Below are positions 44,057 through 48,061 of a stretch of 48,061 nt of DNA, in pieces; within the stretch, counting starts at the first letter, position 1, and the number at the start of each line of letters is the position of its first letter. Made by a program: the position numbers and the translations under genes. This stretch comes from an uncultured Dorea sp. (GTDB lineage: Bacteria > Bacillota > Clostridia > Lachnospirales > Lachnospiraceae): assembly GCA_910584265.1 (NCBI GenBank), contig CAJTZE010000025.1:1-48061 (forward strand), given 5' to 3'. The notes below the pieces were generated by a model. That model did not search any database and was not told the DNA's origin. It saw only the letters and a program-made list of their open reading frames with translations.

Positions 44057-44739
44057 TGCGGAATAAATTTGACAGACAGTTATCGCAGCTTAATACAGAA
44101 CTTGTTACCATGGGAGCCTTATGCGAGGAGGCAATTACCAATGCGGTAAAATATCTTACGGATAATGAAGAAAACAGCAAAAATATGTGTCTGGATGCGG
44201 ATACGCAGATTGATAAAAAAGAGCGTGATATCGAAACCCTCTGCCTGAAACTGATTTTGCAGCAGCAGCCCGTGGCAAAAGATTTGAGAGTTGTTTCAGC
44301 CGCTTTGAAAATGATATCCGATATGGAACGGATTGGAGATCAGGCATCGGATATTGTGGAGATTGCACCTTATGTGGCAAAAAAGGGAACGCTTGGCGAA
44401 ACCCATATCCGGGAAATGGCAGAAGCAGCGATCAAAATGGTGTCAGAAAGTATTGAATCTTTTGTAAAAATGAATCTGGATATTGCCTGGCTGGTAATTG
44501 AACATGATAATATCGTGGATGATTTATTTGACAAGGTAAAGCGGGAGTTGATAAAATCAATAACGGAGAGACACGACGATGCGGAGGCTCTTATGGATTT
44601 GCTGATGATTGCAAAATATTTTGAGCGGATTGGCGACCATGCAGAAAATATTGCGGAATGGGTTATTTATTCCATTACCGGAGAGCATCGGAAAAGACCT
44701 GAAAATAAGGAAAGCTCCACCAAAGGAGGAATCGGTTAA
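44056..44739 (+). CDS. phoU: PhoU phosphate-signalling regulator
   Basis: 227 aa, two related three-helix bundles. Metal-cluster motifs ExxxDxxxD-like appear in SDMERIGDQASDIVEIA and in the second half as KYFERIGDHAENIAEWVI. PhoU connects PstB and the PhoR kinase and restrains phosphate uptake and signalling. It starts at the pstB stop codon, so expression is coupled. Confidence 0.94.
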   Translation: MRNKFDRQLSQLNTELVTMGALCEEAITNAVKYLTDNEENSKNMCLDADTQIDKKERDIETLCLKLILQQQPVAKDLRVVSAALKMISDMERIGDQASDIVEIAPYVAKKGTLGETHIREMAEAAIKMVSESIESFVKMNLDIAWLVIEHDNIVDDLFDKVKRELIKSITERHDDAEALMDLLMIAKYFERIGDHAENIAEWVIYSITGEHRKRPENKESSTKGGIG

Positions 44740-44740
44740 C

Positions 44741-45418
44741 ATGATTTATCTGCTGGAAGATGATGATAATATAAGAAAGCTGGTATGCTATGCGCTGTCA
44801 AAAGAGGGATTTGAAGTACAGGGGCATTCTTCTCCAAAGGAATTTTGGCAGGGACTAAATACGGAACTGCCGGAATTGGTTTTGCTGGATATTATGCTGC
44901 CGGAAGAAGACGGGTTGTCGATTCTGAATAAACTGAAAGGTAATGCAGCGACTGCGCATATCCCTGTGATTATGCTTACCGCAAAGGGCAGTGAATTTGA
45001 TAAGGTCACAGGCCTTGATATGGGAGCGGATGATTACGTGGCAAAGCCTTTTGGAACGATGGAACTGATTTCAAGGATCCGGGCGGTACTGAGGCGTTCC
45101 CAAAAAACGCAGGATGACAGAACGTATACGATTGGCGGGCTGTATGTTAATCCTGCAAAACATATTATTACGGTATCAGGGGAAGCGGTATCGCTTTCCT
45201 ATAAGGAATATCTGCTGTTGATGGTTCTGCTGGAGGCAGAGGGCAATGTAGTGGAACGTGACAGGCTTTTAACCAGTGTCTGGGGGGAATATTATACAGA
45301 ATCCCGGACGCTGGATGTGCATATCCGGAAACTGCGGGTAAAACTGGGGGATGCCGGAAAACTCATTCAGACTATAAAAGGAATCGGTTATAAATTAGGA
45401 GGCGATTGGAATGAATAA
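44741..45418 (+). CDS. phoB: Phosphate-response regulator, OmpR/PhoB family
   Basis: 225 aa from ATG 44741 (MIYLLEDDDNIRKL) behind AAAGGAGG. The receiver domain has the acidic pair EDDD, the phosphorylated Asp in LVLLDIMLPEEDGL (about residue 52), Thr in VIMLTAKGSEF and Lys in DDYVAKPFG. The C-terminal winged helix carries LSYKEYLLLMVLLEAEGNVV and RTLDVHIRKLRVKLGD. It should bind the 11-bp-spaced TTAACA repeats before pstS. It overlaps phoR by 8 bp. Named PhoP in Bacillus. Confidence 0.92.
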   Translation: MIYLLEDDDNIRKLVCYALSKEGFEVQGHSSPKEFWQGLNTELPELVLLDIMLPEEDGLSILNKLKGNAATAHIPVIMLTAKGSEFDKVTGLDMGADDYVAKPFGTMELISRIRAVLRRSQKTQDDRTYTIGGLYVNPAKHIITVSGEAVSLSYKEYLLLMVLLEAEGNVVERDRLLTSVWGEYYTESRTLDVHIRKLRVKLGDAGKLIQTIKGIGYKLGGDWNE

Positions 45419-47084
45419 AAAAATTTTTCGTTCGTCACTGCTTACCGTCTGTCTTGTATTGGCAGCTACCATTGCATTGATTATGGGGCTTTTGTTTCAT
45501 TTTTTTGAAAAGCAGATACAGAAAGAGCTTGCCAATGAGGCCGGCTTTCTGGCACATGCTCTTGAAAATGAGGGAGCCGGATATTTTGACAGTTTTGATA
45601 ACAAGAATAACAGACTTGCCGGAAATAACCGTATCACATGGATTGATGAAAATGGAACGGTATTGTTCGACAGCAGGGCAGATGTGTCCGAACTGGATAA
45701 TCATGCCGACAGGGATGAAATTAAAACGGCAATGAAAGAGGGGAAGGGCATGAGTACGAGGTACTCCAAAACCCTGACGGAAAAAACAGTGAATTATGCC
45801 ATACGGCTTTCCGATGGCAGCATACTGCGGGTTTCGACAGAACAGTATACGGTAGTAACCATTCTGATGGGGATGCTTCAGCCGATTTTATTCATTATGT
45901 TTGTCGCATTGATTTTAACACTGGTGCTTTCCGCAAGGGTATCAAAAGCCATTATAGAACCAATTAACAAACTGGATTTGGAAATACCGGAAAATAATGA
46001 CACATATGAGGAATTAACACCTCTGTTACGGAAAATTGCAGACCAGAAAGAAACGATAGGGGAACAGCTTGCGGACGCCCGCAAAAAACAGAAAGAATTT
46101 AACCTTATTACAGAAAATATGAGTGAGGGCTTTCTGGTTATTGATGCAGACGCCAATCTCCTGACCTATAATTCTGCCGCATTAAACCTGCTTGAGATTA
46201 CCCCTCCGGCAGACAGGAGTGTCCTGCTGTTCTGCCGGGCAAAAGAGTTCAGAGGCGTTATATCCGATGTATTGTCAGGAATAAAGGCAGAGAATACGAT
46301 GGTGCGGGAGGAACGCAGTTACAGTCTGATTGCCAATCCGGTTTATGAGAAGGAATCCGTAATTGGGGCCGTTGTGGTTATACTGGATATTACGGAACGT
46401 GAAAAAAGGGATATGCTGCGCCGGGAGTTTACGGCAAATGTTTCCCATGAACTGAAAACTCCGCTGACGTCTATCTCTGGCTTTGCCGAACTGATGAAAG
46501 CAGGCGATGTTCTGGAAAATGATGTGACTGACTTTTCAAAATCCATTTATGATGAGGCACAGCGGCTGATTACGTTAGTCAATGATATTATTAAGATTTC
46601 TGAACTTGACGGGCAGAGTATTCCTTATGAAAAGGAAACGGTGGAGTTATATGAATTGTCAAAGGAAGTAATCGGACGGTTGGAAAAAGAAGCCGATAAG
46701 AAGAATATTACCTTTCATTTGATTGGCGGCAGGGCAGAGATTATAGGCGTGCATAAAATTTTGGAGGAAATGCTCTATAACCTTTGTGACAATGCGATTA
46801 AATATAACAAGGAAAATGGTACGGTGGATGTTTTGGTAAACCAGACGGGAGATGGCGTGAATGTGATTGTGCGTGATACGGGAATCGGGATTCCTATATC
46901 ACATCAGGACAGGGTGTTTGAACGCTTTTACCGGGTGGATAAAAGCCATTCCAAAAAGGTAGGTGGAACAGGTCTTGGTCTTGCCATAGTAAAGCATGGT
47001 GCTCTGTACCACCATGCAAAGCTCAGTCTGGAAAGTACTGTGGATGTGGGAACGGTGGTAACGATTGCATTTTCTAAAAAATAA
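45411..47084 (+). CDS. phoR: Phosphate-sensing histidine kinase
   Basis: 557 aa. Helix 1 (about residues 8-30) and helix 2 (about 150-175) enclose an extracytoplasmic domain of ~115 residues; a HAMP-like region, a PAS domain (ITENMSEGFLVIDADANLLT) and the HisKA box EFTANVSHELKTPLTSISGF (phospho-His near residue 348) follow. The ATPase part has NLCDNAIKYNKENG (N box), RDTGIGIPISHQDRVFERFY (G1/F boxes) and VGGTGLGLAIVKHG (G2 box). It phosphorylates PhoB when phosphate is low. It starts at ATG 45411 behind TAGGAGG, overlapping phoB. Confidence 0.92.
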   Translation: MNKKIFRSSLLTVCLVLAATIALIMGLLFHFFEKQIQKELANEAGFLAHALENEGAGYFDSFDNKNNRLAGNNRITWIDENGTVLFDSRADVSELDNHADRDEIKTAMKEGKGMSTRYSKTLTEKTVNYAIRLSDGSILRVSTEQYTVVTILMGMLQPILFIMFVALILTLVLSARVSKAIIEPINKLDLEIPENNDTYEELTPLLRKIADQKETIGEQLADARKKQKEFNLITENMSEGFLVIDADANLLTYNSAALNLLEITPPADRSVLLFCRAKEFRGVISDVLSGIKAENTMVREERSYSLIANPVYEKESVIGAVVVILDITEREKRDMLRREFTANVSHELKTPLTSISGFAELMKAGDVLENDVTDFSKSIYDEAQRLITLVNDIIKISELDGQSIPYEKETVELYELSKEVIGRLEKEADKKNITFHLIGGRAEIIGVHKILEEMLYNLCDNAIKYNKENGTVDVLVNQTGDGVNVIVRDTGIGIPISHQDRVFERFYRVDKSHSKKVGGTGLGLAIVKHGALYHHAKLSLESTVDVGTVVTIAFSKK

Positions 47085-47095
47085 TAAAGATAAAT

Positions 47096-47143
47096 ATATG
47101 CCGGAAAACAGCCCGTATAAGGGCTATGCCCGGCATATTTTTA
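47096..47143 (+). terminator. Terminator of the pst-pho operon
   Basis: ATATGCCGG (47096-47104) pairs with CCGGCATAT (47130-47138); an inner AGCCC/GGGCT stem extends the structure. A run of T (47138-47142) follows on the plus strand. Confidence 0.75.
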
Positions 47144-47204
47144 ACGCAGTTTTAACATACTTGTTATCTGCCCTTTATGGTTTATCAGATGGAAATCGTA
47201 TAAA
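47141..47204 (+). promoter_or_regulatory. Second PhoP-like box and possible promoter before the sensor kinase
   Basis: TTAACG (47141-47146) and TTAACA (47152-47157) are 11 bp apart, the same spacing as at the pstS box. A TATAAA -10 candidate lies at 47199-47204, 42 bp before the kinase start. The distance from box to -10 is larger than at pstS, so function is less certain. Confidence 0.4.
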
Positions 47205-47245
47205 ATAACTTGTGTAAACAAGATAATTACTGGAATGGAGGAGCT

Positions 47246-48061
47246 ATGAAAAAGAAGAAAACAGTGAAAAAGTTAAAAAAGAAAATTGCGGTTTTGGAAA
47301 CAGAAAATCTGTCATTACAAGAGAGCGTTTTGCGGGCAGAGAACAACAGCAGGGAAAAAAGTGCTTTTTTATCCCATATGTCCCATGATATACGGACACC
47401 CCTGAATGGCATTATTGGAATGACAGGTATTTCCATGAAACATTTTGATGATAAAGATAGGGTTCTTGATTGTCTAGGGAAAATTGACAGTTCTTCCAAA
47501 CATCTGCTATCCCTGATTAACGATATTTTGGATATGAGCCGGATTGAAAGCGGCAGAATGGTTATGAACCATGAACGGATGGATATACGTGAGGTGATTA
47601 ACGGTTGTGCACTAATTGCAGAAAGTCTGCTGGCACAGAGAAAGGTGGATTTTGTCAGGGAGTTTGGTATATTCCATCATCCTCTGCTAATTGGCGATGA
47701 ATTACATCTGCGTCAGGTACTTATCAATATTTTATCAAATGCCATTAAGTTTACCCCGGATGGAGGGAAAATCTTTTTTCAGGTAAAGGAGGTTTCTGCT
47801 GGAGACGGAAAGGCGACATACCATTTTGAGATTGAGGATACCGGAATTGGTATGAAACCGGATTTTTTGGAAAAAATTTGGGATTCCTTTACACAGGAAA
47901 ATAGCGGAAATTGCAATGGGTATAAGGGAACCGGATTGGGAATGGCTATTACAAAAAAACTGGTTGATTTGATGGGGGGGATTATCAAGGTAGCAAGCAA
48001 GCCGGGAGTGTTATCCAGCACCCTAGGTGCTCCAGATCTTTCTTATATTCGTCAAATTAAA
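47246..48061 (+). CDS. Soluble sensor histidine kinase, 3-prime end outside the window
   Basis: 272 codons are visible, starting at ATG 47246 behind GGAGGAG. A lysine-rich coiled-coil (residues 1-40) leads directly to the HisKA box FLSHMSHDIRTPLNGIIGMT (His near residue 50), with no membrane segment or sensor domain. The ATPase part has LSNAIKFTPDGG, EDTGIGMKPDFLEKIWDSFT and KGTGLGMAITKKLVDLMGG. This is the layout of hybrid kinases that usually continue into receiver domains. After VASKPG the expected GSxFxVxLP strand is replaced by VLSSTLGAPDLSYIRQIK, so the reading may be diverging or entering foreign DNA at about 48003. Its input may come through partner proteins. Confidence 0.8.
   Translation, partial: MKKKKTVKKLKKKIAVLETENLSLQESVLRAENNSREKSAFLSHMSHDIRTPLNGIIGMTGISMKHFDDKDRVLDCLGKIDSSSKHLLSLINDILDMSRIESGRMVMNHERMDIREVINGCALIAESLLAQRKVDFVREFGIFHHPLLIGDELHLRQVLINILSNAIKFTPDGGKIFFQVKEVSAGDGKATYHFEIEDTGIGMKPDFLEKIWDSFTQENSGNCNGYKGTGLGMAITKKLVDLMGGIIKVASKPGVLSSTLGAPDLSYIRQIK

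Noticed and set aside
1..48061. CRISPR arrays, tRNA or rRNA genes
   Set aside because: No regularly spaced repeats, cloverleaf-like genes with a CCA-end pattern or rRNA-like stretches were noticed on either strand by eye; a dedicated scan was not possible.

Overview
The window looks like a chromosomal segment of a strictly anaerobic, low-to-medium GC Firmicute, most likely a gut Lachnospiraceae. This rests on the strong AAGGAGG-type ribosome binding sites, the oxygen-labile class I fumarase, the iron-sulfur-rich redox operon, a clostridial-type Rex operator and the style of the ICE remnants. The species cannot be named from the sequence alone.

Layout. (1) 1-5441 is a decayed mobile region. 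It holds the start of an ICE replication-initiator-type gene (minus strand, cut by the window edge), then a 4.4-kb cargo of defence-like genes (broken class III nucleotidyl cyclase, broken AlbA_2/Schlafen-type protein, intact Fic protein). The cargo is bracketed by a 136-bp near-identical direct repeat (319-454 and 4833-4968), and an ISLre2-type transposase remnant follows. (2) 5463-8471 carries a DUF1835-type protein, an MFS exporter and a FlaR-like P-loop kinase. (3) 8788-21256 is a thirteen-gene minus-strand operon: malate-type dehydrogenase, HdrBCA, FlxDCBA-like subunits, soluble fumarate reductase FrdBA, class I fumarase and an AspT-type transporter. It starts at a promoter overlapped by a near-perfect Rex operator. 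(4) 21551-25394 holds a stand-alone siroheme sulfite/nitrite reductase, MgtC, a deletion-fused MarR/TauE pseudogene and an HD hydrolase. (5) 25425-34255 is a type I restriction-modification locus (hsdM, hsdS, hsdR) with a second Fic gene and a broken ATP-binding wHTH gene inside it. (6) 34454-37595 is a sulfonate/nitrate-type ABC importer. (7) 37763-40446 is a junkyard of truncated genes (PARG, a membrane protein, tyrosine integrase, Mob relaxase). (8) 40502-47084 is the Pho locus pstS-C-A-B-phoU-phoB-phoR on the plus strand with a PhoP/PhoB-type box. It is followed by a second Pho-like box and a soluble sensor kinase cut by the window end.

How the genes fit together. The main system is the 12.5-kb operon. 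Malate dehydrogenase, fumarase and fumarate reductase form the reductive branch oxaloacetate to malate to fumarate to succinate. The same transcript encodes a complete set of parts for a flavin-based electron-bifurcating Flx-Hdr complex (NAD(P)H module, MvhD-like adaptor, HdrA with bifurcating-type FAD domain, HdrBC with two intact CCG motifs). No membrane anchor subunit is encoded beside FrdAB. The parts list of methanogen thiol:fumarate reductase (TfrA, and TfrB as a FrdB-HdrCB-like fusion) is matched here by separate polypeptides. I infer a soluble NADH-dependent complex that reduces fumarate at the HdrBC/FrdAB end while reducing ferredoxin at HdrA, under NADH/NAD+ control by Rex. This coupling is an inference and is the best candidate here for an undescribed system.
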